NCBI RefSeq assembly: GCF_000521215.1
Contig: NZ_KI928918.1
Coordinates: 16,341-80,340 of the forward strand
Reading direction: 5' to 3'
Length of the DNA stretch: 64,000 nucleotides
Origin: Labrenzia sp. DG1229
Lineage (GTDB): Bacteria > Pseudomonadota > Alphaproteobacteria > Rhizobiales > Stappiaceae
In this document: positions 46,713 to 56,373 of the stretch, one piece after another
Position numbering within the stretch: the first letter of the stretch is position 1
Layout: the number at the start of each line of letters is the position of its first letter
Made by a program: the position numbers and the translations under genes
The notes under the pieces: model-generated
What the model saw: only the letters and a program-made list of their open reading frames with translations
Databases searched by the model: none
Told to the model about the DNA's origin: nothing

Positions 46713-47255
46713 CTAAGCGGCTTCAACCCTGACTGCTCTGAGTTGTTCCAGAATATTCTGTGGAGAGGAGACACCGTAAGGGTCGGTTTCGCAATTGTCG
46801 GAGAAACCATCCTCTTCGAACCATTGCTCGACAACACTGTTGTTGACAACAGCGCCATAACGCCAGGACCGCATTCCGAATCCGAGATTGTCCTTGGCGA
46901 CAAGCATGCCCATCTTGCGTGTGAATTCGCCGGACCCGTCCGGAATCACTTTTATGTTTTCGACTTGTTGTGCCTTGGCCCACGCATTCATGACAAAAGC
47001 GTCGTTGACGGAAATGCAGTAGATCTCATCGATGCCCTCTGCCTTGAACTCTTCATGGAGTTTCTCGAAATCCGGCAGCTGGAAGGTAGAACAGGTCGGT
47101 GTAAAAGCACCTGGAAGAGAAAACAGAACAACTCTCTTGTCCCTGAAGTAGTCGTCACTGGTTTTGTCTTCCCAGCGGAATGGATTTGGTCCCTCGATTG
47201 ATCCGTCACGGACGCGGGTGCGAAAGGTAACGAAGGGAATTTTCTTGCCGAGCAT
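46713..47255 (-). CDS. Peroxiredoxin (Prx5/redoxin type)
   Basis: This 180-residue protein reduces peroxides. RVVLFSLPGAFTPTCSTFQL contains the peroxidatic Cys55, with Thr52 two turns earlier as in Prx5. ISVNDAFVMNAWAKAQ and MLVAKDNLGFGMRSWRYGAV are further family blocks. A Cys near the C-terminus (DNCETDPYG) may resolve. It is cytoplasmic and stands alone. The ~25 bases before its start hold no clear ribosome site beyond a weak GGAG-poor stretch. Confidence 0.93.
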   Translation of the reverse strand: MLGKKIPFVTFRTRVRDGSIEGPNPFRWEDKTSDDYFRDKRVVLFSLPGAFTPTCSTFQLPDFEKLHEEFKAEGIDEIYCISVNDAFVMNAWAKAQQVENIKVIPDGSGEFTRKMGMLVAKDNLGFGMRSWRYGAVVNNSVVEQWFEEDGFSDNCETDPYGVSSPQNILEQLRAVRVEAA

Positions 47256-47766
47256 GGTTGAACTCCGAATATATCAATATCTACAAGGCGACGGGTTTTC
47301 ATGACGGATACTTTGTTGATTTCGGGAACGGGTAAACCGCCCGCCGGGTGCAGAGCACCGAGTATCCGGTAGAAATCGCCTATCGCAATTGCTGCATCGC
47401 CGCAAGGCGTAATTTTAACTAGAAATAAGTTAAATATGTACAATTGGTTGTAAGTAGAAGATTGGTAACTTATTGAAAAAATGAAATATATTCATTGTCG
47501 GCATCAGACGAGAAAACACATGACGCCTGGCAGTTGCTTCGGGATGAGGCTTCATGCCGCACCGCACAATCAATATCTGAAGGCAGTGTATCAACAAAAT
47601 GATTCCGATTTGCAGCTCACGCTACTCGAGCGGATCAAAACGCGTATGTTCACCTGGGAAGTTCGTCAGATGTTTGTATACAATTGCGGGATTGCTCCCT
47701 AAATTGATGCCGCCTCGAAAGGGCGACTCGGTATGGATATCTGCAAGTGGCAGGATTTGAATTTTG
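47256..47766. other. Intergenic between peroxiredoxin and TRAP operon
   Basis: This 511-base divergent spacer is AT-rich in its middle. A 73-codon frame (47481-47702) has no recognised family and is probably chance. It contains a TTGTATACAA palindrome (listed separately) that suggests GntR-type control of the TRAP genes. Confidence 0.45.
47674..47683. promoter_or_regulatory. TTGTATACAA palindrome, candidate GntR/FCD operator for the TRAP operon
   Basis: A perfect 10-base palindrome lies 84 bases before the dctQ start. The form TTGTAnTACAA or TTGTATACAA is common for FCD-type GntR regulators that control sugar-acid TRAP operons. No GntR gene is adjacent; the nearest lies at 57342-58073. Confidence 0.45.
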
Positions 47767-48240
47767 ATGCGTGCTGTGTTTTCAGGTGTGCGCCGGATAT
47801 GCATGGTCCTTGCCGTGATCGTCTTTATTGGACAATTGTCCATGGTTTTGATGCGCTATCTGCTGGGATATGGTTTTCTTGAAATCCAGGATGCGGTCAA
47901 CTATGCGTTTGCGGCTCTTGTCGCGTTGTCCGTGGCAGTGACTTTCAGCGCAGACAAACACGTACGCGTCGACGTACTCCGTCAGAAACTGAGCGGGAAT
48001 GCCAGTCGGCGGATCGATTGGCTGGGAGACCTTTTTCTGGCGCTACCCGTATTTTCAATCATGACCTGGATGGCTTACCCGCTGGTGCGAAGTTCGTGGG
48101 CGATCCTGGAAGGTTCTCCGGAAACCGGCGGGTTGCCAGGCCTTTTTCTGGTCAAGACCTGTCTGCTTGTTCTGCCGACCCTGATAGTGCTTCTGACGCT
48201 CGTCAGGGTCATTGGTTTCTTTCGGCGGAATGCGCCATGA
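47767..48240 (+). CDS. dctQ: TRAP transporter small membrane subunit DctQ
   Basis: This 157-residue protein starts at ATG 47767 (TTG 47764 is in frame). It has four hydrophobic helices: VLAVIVFIGQLSMVLMRYL, YAFAALVALSVAVTFSADKH, LFLALPVFSIMTWMAYPLV and CLLVLPTLIVLLTLVRVIGF. The conserved DctQ loop is EIQDAVNYAFAALVALS. It forms the membrane part of a sodium-driven TRAP importer with DctM. Its stop overlaps the dctM start (ATGA). Confidence 0.9.
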   Translation: MRAVFSGVRRICMVLAVIVFIGQLSMVLMRYLLGYGFLEIQDAVNYAFAALVALSVAVTFSADKHVRVDVLRQKLSGNASRRIDWLGDLFLALPVFSIMTWMAYPLVRSSWAILEGSPETGGLPGLFLVKTCLLVLPTLIVLLTLVRVIGFFRRNAP

Positions 48241-49793
48241 GCGCTGATATACTCTGGCTGTTGTTGATGACCGCGGCTGTCTTCTGCTGCATCATGTCCG
48301 GTGTTCCCGTCTTGCTCGCAATCGCCGGTGCCTCGACACTGATCGCTCTATTGGCGGCGATGGTGGGGGACTTCGACCTGGTGTTTTTCCAGGCGGTACC
48401 GCAGCGGGTCTTCGGCATCATGTCGAACCCGCTTTTGCTGGCGGTGCCCTTGTTCGTGTTCATGGGCCTGCTTCTGGAAAAGTCGCAGCAGGCGGAGCGG
48501 ATGCTCAAAAGCCTTTCGACAGCACTGGGTGGAAACCAGTCGGCGCTCGGGCTGTCCGTCGTGCTCGTGAGTGCGCTGATCGCGGCCTCGACCGGGATCA
48601 TCGGCGCAACCATCGTCATGCTCGGAACCATCATGCTGCCGGCGCTTCTCAAGGCAGGTATCAACAGACACATGAGCAGCGGACTGATCTGTGCCAGCGG
48701 AACCCTGGGACAGATTATTCCTCCTTCTATCGTTTTGATCTTGTTGGGGGACCAGGTTTCGAATGCTTATTTCGAGGCGCAACAGGAGGCGGGGAACTTC
48801 GCACCGGACCCTGTCACGGTTGGCGACCTGTTCGCCGGCGCATTGCTTCCGGGTCTCCTGCTGGTCGCGCTTTATGCCGGTTATGTTCTGTTCAGGCTGC
48901 GGCGCACGGACACCCAACCGGACAACACAATTGATCAATCCCGGATCACTTTCCAGGAGCTGACCTGGAGCATTGCTCCGACGCTAGGGCTGATCATTGC
49001 GGTGCTTGGAAGTATTCTCGTTGGCATTGCCACGCCTACGGAAGCTGCCAGCGTCGGTGTTGCTGGTGCGCTGCTGATCTCGGTTGGCGGGCAGGGCGGT
49101 AAACTCGCTCGGGTGGCCCTTGCCTGTGCCCTGCTCGCCGTAAGTCTTCTTTTCCTGCGCCAGTCCGGTATGCTGGGGCTGGTGTTCGAAGCGGGAAAGA
49201 TCAGCTGGACGGTCAAGTCGATCTATTCGGTTGCGCTGACAGCCACCGTACTGGGACTGCTCGTCACCATATCCACTTCGCTTGTAAGAAATGGCGTGCT
49301 GCTGGCAGCGCTGCGTGAGACCGTGACCATAACCGGCATGATCTTCGGCATAGTGATTGCGGCAAGTATTTTGTCCCTGGTTTTCAGGGGCTTTGACGGC
49401 GACGAGCATGTGGCCGAGTTGCTTCAAGCACTGCCGGGCGGCGCTTACGGCATGTTGTTCCTCACAATGCTGGTGATCTTTCTGCTAGGGTTCATTCTCG
49501 AATTCGTGGAAATCATATTCATTGTCGTGCCGATTGTTGGTCCGATCATCCTGCAGACAGACATCAGTCCCGTCTGGTTCGCGGTGCTGATTGCGCTTAA
49601 CCTGCAGACATCCTTCTTAACGCCACCATTCGGCTTCGCGCTGTTCTATTTCAGGTCCGTTGCACCGGAGGACATTCGAACGTCGCAGATCTATGTCGCC
49701 GTGATACCTTTCGTGGCGATCCAGCTGCTCGCACTTGGCCTTGTTGCCGTCTTTCCGGCGCTCGCGACCTGGCTGCCCGGAGTTTTGTTTTGA
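48237..49793 (+). CDS. dctM: TRAP transporter large permease subunit DctM
   Basis: I start at ATG 48237 in a four-base overlap with dctQ (518 residues). About 12-13 helices are visible. Motifs include SGVPVLLAIAGASTLIALL, LLAVPLFVFMGLLLEKSQQA, the GATIVMLGTIMLPALLKAG block, LGQIIPPSIVLILLGDQVSN and the C-terminal NLQTSFLTPPFGFALFYFRS. A somewhat long length compared with the usual ~430 residues comes from extra helices near 350-420, as in DctM-like 4TM-extended forms. It catalyses substrate import. Confidence 0.94.
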   Translation: MSADILWLLLMTAAVFCCIMSGVPVLLAIAGASTLIALLAAMVGDFDLVFFQAVPQRVFGIMSNPLLLAVPLFVFMGLLLEKSQQAERMLKSLSTALGGNQSALGLSVVLVSALIAASTGIIGATIVMLGTIMLPALLKAGINRHMSSGLICASGTLGQIIPPSIVLILLGDQVSNAYFEAQQEAGNFAPDPVTVGDLFAGALLPGLLLVALYAGYVLFRLRRTDTQPDNTIDQSRITFQELTWSIAPTLGLIIAVLGSILVGIATPTEAASVGVAGALLISVGGQGGKLARVALACALLAVSLLFLRQSGMLGLVFEAGKISWTVKSIYSVALTATVLGLLVTISTSLVRNGVLLAALRETVTITGMIFGIVIAASILSLVFRGFDGDEHVAELLQALPGGAYGMLFLTMLVIFLLGFILEFVEIIFIVVPIVGPIILQTDISPVWFAVLIALNLQTSFLTPPFGFALFYFRSVAPEDIRTSQIYVAVIPFVAIQLLALGLVAVFPALATWLPGVLF

Positions 49794-49809
49794 TCAGAGG
49801 AGATTTGAC

Positions 49810-50874
49810 ATGAAAAGAAGGGATTTTTTGAGGGCTGGGGCTGTTGCGGCACCTGCAACGCTTCTGGCAGCGCCTGCCATTGCCCAGGGCAAGGTGGAAT
49901 GGAAGTTGCCGACATCCTTTCCCGCAAAGGCACCCGGTGTCGGTACTAACGTGACGTCGTTCGCCGAGCGTGTTGCAGCCATGTCCGACGGTCAGCTGAC
50001 CCTCAAGGTCTTTTCCGGAGGCGAACTGGTGCCCCCCTTCGGGGTCGAGGATGCCGTCGAACAGGGCACAGCCGAGATCGGTCATTCGACGCCCTATTAT
50101 GCAGCTTCCAAGAACTCCGCATTGCACTTCTTTTCTGCCGTTCCCTTCGGTATGACCGCAGTGGAAACAACCGCCTGGCTCCGCTATGGCGGTGGGCAGG
50201 AGCTTTGGGACGGGATCTATGCCGAGCGCGGTCTGAAACCTTTCTATTCCGGCAATTCCGGCGTCCAGGCCGCCGGTTGGTTCAAGAAACCTATCGAAAG
50301 CCTCGATGATCTGGCTGGTCTTAATATGCGGATCGCGGGTCTCGGTGGCGAAGCCATGCGCAAACTGGGCGTCAATGCGGTTTTGCTTCCGCCTCCGGAA
50401 ATATTTCCGGCATTCCAGTCAGGTGCGATCGATGCTGCCGAATGGGTCGGGCCAATGCTGGACATGGCTTTTGGCCTCCAGAAAGTTGCCAAATACTGCT
50501 ACGTTCCGGCTTTCCACGAACCGTCCGCTGCGTTGGAAATCGTCGTCAACAAGGAGGCCTTTGACAGCCTGCCGACGCATCTCCAGGCGGTCATCGCCAA
50601 TGCAGCTGAAGCGACGTCTGTCGAAACGACGGCACAATTCGACTATTTCAATGCAGTTGCCATGCAGAAGCTGAAGTCGGACGGCGTGGCTTTCGGTGCG
50701 TTCCCCGAAGACGTGATTGCGGCACTGAAGAAAGCGGTCGGCGAAGTCATGGCTGAAAATGCTTCCGCCAATCCAAAATTCGCAGAAGTCCAAAAGAGCT
50801 ACGATGCATTTCTGGATCTTGCAAAAGACTATGCCATCGAAGTGAAAGCGGCCACCTTCACGCAACGGGTCTGA
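49810..50874 (+). CDS. dctP: TRAP transporter periplasmic binding protein DctP (Tat-exported)
   Basis: The start ATG 49810 has GAGGAG upstream (354 residues). KRRDFLRAGAVAAPATLLAA is a twin-arginine signal, cut after AIAQ. The mature protein has VEWKLPTSFPAKAPGVGTNV, FGVEDAVEQGTAEIGHSTPY, the MRIAGLGGEAMRKLGVNAV arginine motif that clamps carboxylates, and PPPEIFPAFQSGAIDAAEWV. The type, including MLDMAFGLQKVAKYCYVPAF, resembles binding proteins for 2-oxo or keto acids of the TakP group, so a monocarboxylate or 2-oxoacid ligand is suggested, not proven. Confidence 0.92.
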   Translation: MKRRDFLRAGAVAAPATLLAAPAIAQGKVEWKLPTSFPAKAPGVGTNVTSFAERVAAMSDGQLTLKVFSGGELVPPFGVEDAVEQGTAEIGHSTPYYAASKNSALHFFSAVPFGMTAVETTAWLRYGGGQELWDGIYAERGLKPFYSGNSGVQAAGWFKKPIESLDDLAGLNMRIAGLGGEAMRKLGVNAVLLPPPEIFPAFQSGAIDAAEWVGPMLDMAFGLQKVAKYCYVPAFHEPSAALEIVVNKEAFDSLPTHLQAVIANAAEATSVETTAQFDYFNAVAMQKLKSDGVAFGAFPEDVIAALKKAVGEVMAENASANPKFAEVQKSYDAFLDLAKDYAIEVKAATFTQRV

Positions 50875-51324
50875 CAAACCAGATTCCGGCGGCATTCCAT
50901 TCATGTCCGCCGGAACCGTCAATCAGTCCGATCCTTCGGGGTGATGTGAAACCGGCAATGCCCGGGGTTTCGTGACGAACCGGACGGTCCGGACTGGCCA
51001 ATGTCCGTGTTTTTGATGTCAGCGTTGGATTGCCTGACTGCAGTTTCACCCTCACGGCCTCCTGCCGCTGCTGCATCCAGTCAAGCCGGTCGAGTGTAGC
51101 GACTGGTATTGTCGAACCGGTAGGCGCAGGCCTTATCAGTTCCGCGATAGATCTTTTTCCCGATCCGCTCGATCGTGAGCGACAATGACAAGGATGATGT
51201 TTCGTCTCCGTCGATGTTCTCTGGGAACGGTCGTTGCCGGTGCGAGCCCGGCGGGCGATCGATCTGTTGACCGACCACCCGCCAGTAAGCCGCACCTACC
51301 GGGGGAACGCGGTCTGCGGCTTGA
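50875..51324. other. Intergenic between dctP and the sugar-dehydrogenase gene, no gene seen
   Basis: This 450-base convergent gap holds chance-like frames only, for example 86 codons on the minus strand at 51081-51338 and 146 codons at 50858-51295. None has a family motif. A 9-pair hairpin lies near the dctP end. Confidence 0.45.
50884..50915 (+). terminator. Hairpin after dctP, possible terminator
   Basis: Arms ttccggcgg (50884-50892) and ccgccggaa (50907-50915) pair perfectly around a 14-base loop, ten bases past the dctP stop. No T-run follows, so termination may be weak or Rho-assisted. Confidence 0.55.
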
Positions 51325-52317
51325 TCAAATGAGAGCAATCATGCGCTCCAGATTTACCATTGCCCGCACGCCGTCCCTGATGTCCGGCGCGTTCGACGGG
51401 CCTCCCTTCAACGCATTTGCGACGTCTGCAATGAGCGCGTTGTAGCCTTTGTGGTCCTCGTTTGCGGCGGCTGTGAAATTTGGTTTCCAGGACAGTGTGT
51501 CTGCGCCAACCAGGAATGTTGCTGCAGGGTCTTCAGCCTTGAAGGGCGGATCGCGATAGCAGGCCACGTTGATGACATTGTCCACTTCGAGACGAACATG
51601 GTCGCCCATGATCTGGATAAATTCCATCGGTGTGCCGCGTGACTGAACAGTTCCCATAATGACTGTCCCGATGACCCCGTTTCTGCATTCAAAATTGAGA
51701 TGGAAGAGAAGGTGGCCGGGTTTGGGCTCATTCTTGCGAAGTGCCATGTCGGTAAAGTCCGAACCGGCAAACCAGGGAATCAGGTCCATGTAGTGGACGC
51801 AGTGATGAAGATAGAAGCCTGAAAAATCGACTTCACCGGCAAAGTAGGTCGGGGCGGTCATGTAAGTTCCCGAGATGCCCAGGACATCTCCAAAATCGCC
51901 GCTTTTCAAGTAGTTGCCTGCAATTCTGTTGCCGGTCGAATACCGTTTCATGAACCCGAGCAGCACAGGTTTTCCATATTTGTCGGATGCCGAAGCAATT
52001 TCCGCCGTGTCGCCCGCATTCTTTGCAGGCGGCTTTTCCAGGAAAACCGGAAGGCCCTGCTTCAGAGCTTCGATTGAGGCAACATGGTGAAGGTCCGGCC
52101 CCACCGCCATGCCGATGGCATCAAGTCCCTTGTGAGCAATGAGGTCACGATAATCGGCATAGACTTCATCTGCGCCATACTGCCAGGCAGCACGCGTTGC
52201 GGCTTCCGCATTGACGTCGCATACCGCTGCAACTCTGAGGTCGTTGCGCCCGAGTTGCGGCATGAGCATCTGTGTGGCATGGCGACCGCATCCGATCCAT
52301 CCGATATTCAACGTCAT
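51325..52317 (-). CDS. Gfo/Idh/MocA-family oxidoreductase
   Basis: This 330-residue NAD(P)-dependent dehydrogenase has the Rossmann start [20 protein letters not shown], the EKP motif in [12 protein letters not shown] with the catalytic Lys, and the substrate region [15 protein letters not shown] with candidate catalytic His. It likely oxidises or reduces a sugar or inositol. It is the last gene of a minus-strand operon that starts with the GntR gene; its start overlaps the epimerase stop by four bases (ATGA). Confidence 0.9.
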   Translation of the reverse strand: MTLNIGWIGCGRHATQMLMPQLGRNDLRVAAVCDVNAEAATRAAWQYGADEVYADYRDLIAHKGLDAIGMAVGPDLHHVASIEALKQGLPVFLEKPPAKNAGDTAEIASASDKYGKPVLLGFMKRYSTGNRIAGNYLKSGDFGDVLGISGTYMTAPTYFAGEVDFSGFYLHHCVHYMDLIPWFAGSDFTDMALRKNEPKPGHLLFHLNFECRNGVIGTVIMGTVQSRGTPMEFIQIMGDHVRLEVDNVINVACYRDPPFKAEDPAATFLVGADTLSWKPNFTAAANEDHKGYNALIADVANALKGGPSNAPDIRDGVRAMVNLERMIALI

Positions 52318-53222
52318 TGGTTTGATCCCGCCATGGCCAGACAGGACCTGATGAGAGCAAGCCCCGTCCTGAGTTTTTCAGTTTCGTCTTCCCGCGGTGC
52401 GCGCCAATGGGCAATCGGCAGGCCGACCCTGTCGTCGTCGCGGCGGAATGGTTCCAGCGAAACCGGGCCGTCGTAACCGGTGTCTACGAGTGCCCGCGTG
52501 ATGGCCGGCCAGTCCAGATGTCCGGTTCCCGGAAAACCACGATGATTTTCGTTGGCTTGAAAATGTACGATCCGTGATCCCGCAGCGTGGATAGCGCCTG
52601 TGATGGAGCGTTCTTCCATGTTCATGTGAAAAGTGTCCAGAACGATACCGAGACCGGGTGATGACACCGCGTCCACGACCTCAATGGCCTGCGACGTTGT
52701 GCAGACGATATCTGTTTCGAACCTGTTCAGGGCTTCCAGCGCGAAGACGCAGCCCGCCTCTGCTGCGAATGGAGACACATTCGCAAGCCCTTCCTTCGTG
52801 CGATCCGATCGCATTCTTATTTGCTCCGCACTCCAGGCGGCCGGAGCACGTCCGGCGAAGACCAGAGGTTCACCATAGATCGGACCACCAATAACCCTTG
52901 CGCCAAGCTGCACTGCCACATCAACGCAGCGTTTCAGATACTCAATGCCACCCTCGCGGCAGGTGGCATCTTCGCTCGCGATGGAGCGTTGAAGGTTGAC
53001 ACGCGCTGCAAGCACGACGTCTATACCGGCGTCTTCCAGCGCCTGTCGTGTCTCCTTCAGGTCAAGGTTGTCACCGGGTTCGGGAACCAGCAGTTCGACA
53101 AAGTCGAAATCAAGATCACGAATGGACTGGAAGAGGCCGAGATTTGCGCGCGTGAATGGACGCACGAATTGCATGGAAATAATACCGACGGGATTTGTCA
53201 CTTTGGGGCCCTGTGTTGTCAT
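52314..53222 (-). CDS. Xylose-isomerase-like TIM-barrel sugar epimerase/isomerase
   Basis: I start at ATG 53222, which overlaps the permease stop (302 residues). The AP-endonuclease-2/xylose-isomerase-like fold shows in [70 protein letters not shown] and [10 protein letters not shown]. Glu, Asp, His and Glu at these places are the metal site of D-tagatose/D-psicose 3-epimerases. It probably converts a keto-sugar or related intermediate in the pathway fed by the adjacent ABC transporter. Confidence 0.88.
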   Translation of the reverse strand: MTTQGPKVTNPVGIISMQFVRPFTRANLGLFQSIRDLDFDFVELLVPEPGDNLDLKETRQALEDAGIDVVLAARVNLQRSIASEDATCREGGIEYLKRCVDVAVQLGARVIGGPIYGEPLVFAGRAPAAWSAEQIRMRSDRTKEGLANVSPFAAEAGCVFALEALNRFETDIVCTTSQAIEVVDAVSSPGLGIVLDTFHMNMEERSITGAIHAAGSRIVHFQANENHRGFPGTGHLDWPAITRALVDTGYDGPVSLEPFRRDDDRVGLPIAHWRAPREDETEKLRTGLALIRSCLAMAGSNQ

Positions 53223-54052
53223 CCCTTGACCGCTCCTTGAGTAAGGCCACTGATCAGGCGTTTTTGAACGATAAGGAATAGTATCGTGGCAGGCAGGGCG
53301 CCAATGATGCCGCCTGACGTCAGAAGACCCCACTCGACTTCGTATTCGCCGATAAGGGTCTGAATCGCGACTGTGATGGGTCTCACGTTCCGCCCGCCCA
53401 GAGTGAGGGCGTAAAGATACTCGTTCCATGCGGTGATGAAGATATAGATGCCTGTTGCGATGATGCCCGGTGTGCAAAGTGGCAGCACGACGCGCCACAG
53501 GGCGCCGAGGCGACTGCAGCCGTCTGTCATCGCTGCTTCATCAAGGCTCCTGGGAATACCGTTCATGTAGCTGGTCATCATCCAGACTGAAAACGGAATG
53601 GCGACCGTGGCATTGGCTATGATGAGGGCCAGATGCGTATCCAGGATGCCGAGGACCCGCATCATCACGAAAAGTGGCAGGATCAGAAGCACGACAGGAA
53701 ACATGTTGATGATAAGGAATTGCAGCAGAAGGTAGCGCTTGCCGCGGAATGAAAATCGCGAAAAGGAATAGGCGGCGGTGACCGACAGGGTCAGGCCAAC
53801 CACGACAGTTCCCGCTGCAATAATGAAGGAATGGATCAGATTCGTGAGGAAGCCGACCGTGGCAAACAGGCGGACGTAGTTTTCAATTGTCGCTCCGACC
53901 AGGCTCGGCCCTTCCGTGAAAAGTCGTTCTTCCGCTGTCAGCGAGGTCAGAAGCATCCACAAATAAGGTCCAAGGGTGAAAGTCAGAATTGCCAGCATCG
54001 GCAGATCGACCGTGAGAAGGCGCTTCAAAAGGGATTTTCGGCCAACCATCAA
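53219..54052 (-). CDS. Sugar ABC transporter permease (MalG-type, CUT1)
   Basis: This 277-residue membrane protein has six helices and the permease EAA loop ([30 protein letters not shown]). [20 protein letters not shown] opens the MalG-like N-terminal part, and [15 protein letters not shown] is a CUT1 hallmark. With the next permease, the binding protein and the divergent ATPase it imports an oligosaccharide, sugar or polyol. It overlaps both neighbours by four bases. Confidence 0.93.
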   Translation of the reverse strand: MMVGRKSLLKRLLTVDLPMLAILTFTLGPYLWMLLTSLTAEERLFTEGPSLVGATIENYVRLFATVGFLTNLIHSFIIAAGTVVVGLTLSVTAAYSFSRFSFRGKRYLLLQFLIINMFPVVLLILPLFVMMRVLGILDTHLALIIANATVAIPFSVWMMTSYMNGIPRSLDEAAMTDGCSRLGALWRVVLPLCTPGIIATGIYIFITAWNEYLYALTLGGRNVRPITVAIQTLIGEYEVEWGLLTSGGIIGALPATILFLIVQKRLISGLTQGAVKG

Positions 54053-54999
54053 TCGATCCCCCGTCCTGCACGGCGCAGATAAACGACGACAAGTCCAAGC
54101 AGCATTAGGGTGAAAAGGACGGCCAGCGAAGATCCGTAACCGAAGTCGAGATTGGTTCGGGCCTTGATGAAGGCGTAAAGTGGCAGCGTGTACGTGGCAT
54201 AGCCTGGACCTCCTCCGGTCATCACGAAAATAACGTCAATCGAGTTGGCGACCCAGATAGTCCGTAGCAGGACGGCAGTAATCAGAACACCTGAAATGCC
54301 TGGCAGGGTTATGTGCCAGAACTGTCGAAGTGTGCTGGCGCCATCCAGTGACGCTGCCTCATAATAGCTTTTTGGGATGGACTGGAGCCCAGCAAGAATC
54401 ATGACCGCGAAGAAGGGGAAACCCTGCCAGGTAAGCGTCAGTATGATCGCATAAAGCGCGGTATCGGGATCGGCAAGCCAGGGAACGGATGCCTTGATCA
54501 GTCCCAGCCTGAGCATGAATTCGTTCAGGATCCCGTAATTGGCGTCATATATCCAGACCCACATGAGTGCGATGACGACGCTGGGCAGTGCCCAGGGAAT
54601 GATGACGAGCGCTCTGGCCAAAGGACGCCAGGGAAACTCCTGATTGAGCAGCAAAGCTGTCGCGAGTCCAAGCAGAAGCTGGGCCGGGATGGTCAGCGCG
54701 ATCCAGATGACGGTGTGTTTCAGAGAAATCCAGAACACTTCGTCACCAAGGGCCGTGGCGAAGTTCTTGAGGCCAACAAACGTGAAATCCTTGGGTTTCC
54801 AAAGAATGTAGTCGTGCAGACTCATCCAGGCAGCCTGGATCATCGGAAAGAAAACGATGGCGAGCGTGACCAGAACGGCAGGCGAAAGAAGTGCATAGGG
54901 GAGAACTTTTTTGGCCAGGGCTGCCCGGCCCATCGGTTCGTTCATCGTGAGCATGTCTATCTGTCCGCCTGGAGCCGATGATGTGAGCTTGGCATGCAA
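54049..54999 (-). CDS. Sugar ABC transporter permease (MalF-type, CUT1)
   Basis: This 316-residue protein has six helices (VLPYALLSPAVLVTLAIVFF first) and the EAA loop SYYEAASLDGASTLRQFWHI, TLPGISGVLITA. The ATG at 54999 has no ribosome site; ATG 54954, just before the conserved part, is a good alternative. It is the partner of the MalG-type permease downstream. A 128-base gap separates it from the binding-protein gene. Confidence 0.92.
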   Translation of the reverse strand: MHAKLTSSAPGGQIDMLTMNEPMGRAALAKKVLPYALLSPAVLVTLAIVFFPMIQAAWMSLHDYILWKPKDFTFVGLKNFATALGDEVFWISLKHTVIWIALTIPAQLLLGLATALLLNQEFPWRPLARALVIIPWALPSVVIALMWVWIYDANYGILNEFMLRLGLIKASVPWLADPDTALYAIILTLTWQGFPFFAVMILAGLQSIPKSYYEAASLDGASTLRQFWHITLPGISGVLITAVLLRTIWVANSIDVIFVMTGGGPGYATYTLPLYAFIKARTNLDFGYGSSLAVLFTLMLLGLVVVYLRRAGRGID

Positions 55000-55127
55000 T
55001 TTCGGGTTAGCGCATCCGGTGGTGTTTCCGGAGGCAGGGAGGAATTGCGATCCATGAATTTCCCGTTGATGAGGTCACCTTGAAGCGGAGTGCTTGGTTC
55101 CGAACCGAACACCCCGCCACAGCAAGC

Positions 55128-56345
55128 TCAAGGATTATAAAGTTTGTTGATTTCGGCGTTCATCTGCTCCGCGGTAATTTCTCCTGTCAGGGCACGCTGC
55201 ATGTTCACCGGCCAGACCGTGTTTACGAAATCTGATGTTTCGGGCGTGTTCGGCAGGAGATTTGCGAATGGCAGGGAGCCGACGGTTGCATCGACAAAAC
55301 GCTTTTCATGCAAGGTCCAGTTTTCGGAGTCCGACTTGGTAACGGGAAGCTGTCCGGTCGCCATGTTGAATTCCTTGTTGTTGCCTTCACTGGAAAGGAA
55401 CGAGATCCATTTCCAGGCGGCGTCCTTGTTTTGTGCCGATGAGAATATGGCTGTCGATTCATCGCCAAACGCCGTCCAGTGACCGCCACCGCACTCGGGA
55501 ACAGGCGCTGCGGAAACGGCGTCGCCGAGAGCTTCGACCATGCCGTTGGAAGATCCGATATGGTGAATGGTCATTGCCGTCTTGCCGGCCTTGAAAGCAC
55601 CTGTGACTTCCTTGAAGCCGTCATTGGGCGCCGATGGCGGAAAAACCTTGTCTTTCTGGAACAGATCAACCACCCACTGGGAACCTGCGACACCGGCGTC
55701 GCTCCCCAGGCTGTCCTTGGAAAAGTCAACACCGCTGCGGGACAGAACCAGGCTTCCCCAGTGATCGTGGCCACCTTTGCCTCCCCGGAAGCCAAAGCCG
55801 TAAACGTCGGTTTGACCATCGCCGTCAGTATCGCGTGTCAACTTGATTGCCGCATCACGGAAGTCGTCACATGTTTTGGGAACCTCCAGGCCCAGTTCCT
55901 CGAACATGTCCTGCCGGTAGTACAGGTATAGAACCACGTACTGAACCGGCAGATAATAGGAGTTGCCGTCAGAAGCCTGTGCGAGGTTCAGGAGATTGTC
56001 CTGCAAGTCGGCTTTCCCTTCCCAGGCATCGATCCTGTCGCCGATCGGCTCCAGCGCGCCCATTTCAACAAGGCGGGGTTGGGCAAACATCTTCACCATC
56101 GCCGCATCGGGTGCATTGCCTGCAACAATCGACGTGTAGAGATTGTCGTAATAACTGTTCCAGGGAATGTTCTCGGCTTCAATCTTGATGCCCGGATTTT
56201 CTGCTTCGAATTTGGCAACAAGTTCGGACATCGGATTGTCGGCGTTGTCGAAATGATACCAGAACCTGACAGTTTCATCCGCCTGGGCGGCAGCGGTTCC
56301 GGCCAGAAGGCCGAGGGCCAGTGTGACCGATACAAGTTTGGGCAT
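55128..56345 (-). CDS. Sugar ABC transporter substrate-binding protein (CUT1)
   Basis: This 405-residue exported protein has a signal peptide (LVSVTLALGLLAGTAAAQA) and the extracellular solute-binding family 1 fold: ETVRFWYHFDNADNPMSELV, KFEAENPGIKIEAENIPWNS, TDGDGQTDVYGFGFRGGKGG and KTAMTIHHIGSSNGMVEALG. The last resembles binders of sn-glycerol-3-phosphate-like or sugar ligands. It delivers the ligand to the two permeases downstream. The ligand is not identifiable from sequence alone. Confidence 0.92.
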   Translation of the reverse strand: MPKLVSVTLALGLLAGTAAAQADETVRFWYHFDNADNPMSELVAKFEAENPGIKIEAENIPWNSYYDNLYTSIVAGNAPDAAMVKMFAQPRLVEMGALEPIGDRIDAWEGKADLQDNLLNLAQASDGNSYYLPVQYVVLYLYYRQDMFEELGLEVPKTCDDFRDAAIKLTRDTDGDGQTDVYGFGFRGGKGGHDHWGSLVLSRSGVDFSKDSLGSDAGVAGSQWVVDLFQKDKVFPPSAPNDGFKEVTGAFKAGKTAMTIHHIGSSNGMVEALGDAVSAAPVPECGGGHWTAFGDESTAIFSSAQNKDAAWKWISFLSSEGNNKEFNMATGQLPVTKSDSENWTLHEKRFVDATVGSLPFANLLPNTPETSDFVNTVWPVNMQRALTGEITAEQMNAEINKLYNP

Positions 56346-56373
56346 GACTTCCTCCTCTTGAATTTATTTGTTT

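Noticed and set aside
47481-47702. 73-codon plus-strand frame before the TRAP operon
   Set aside because: No family resemblance and no ribosome site, in an AT-rich regulatory spacer.
50858-51338. Minus-strand frames of 86 and 146 codons between dctP and the Gfo/Idh gene
   Set aside because: Overlapping frames, atypical composition, no motif, partly antisense to dctP.
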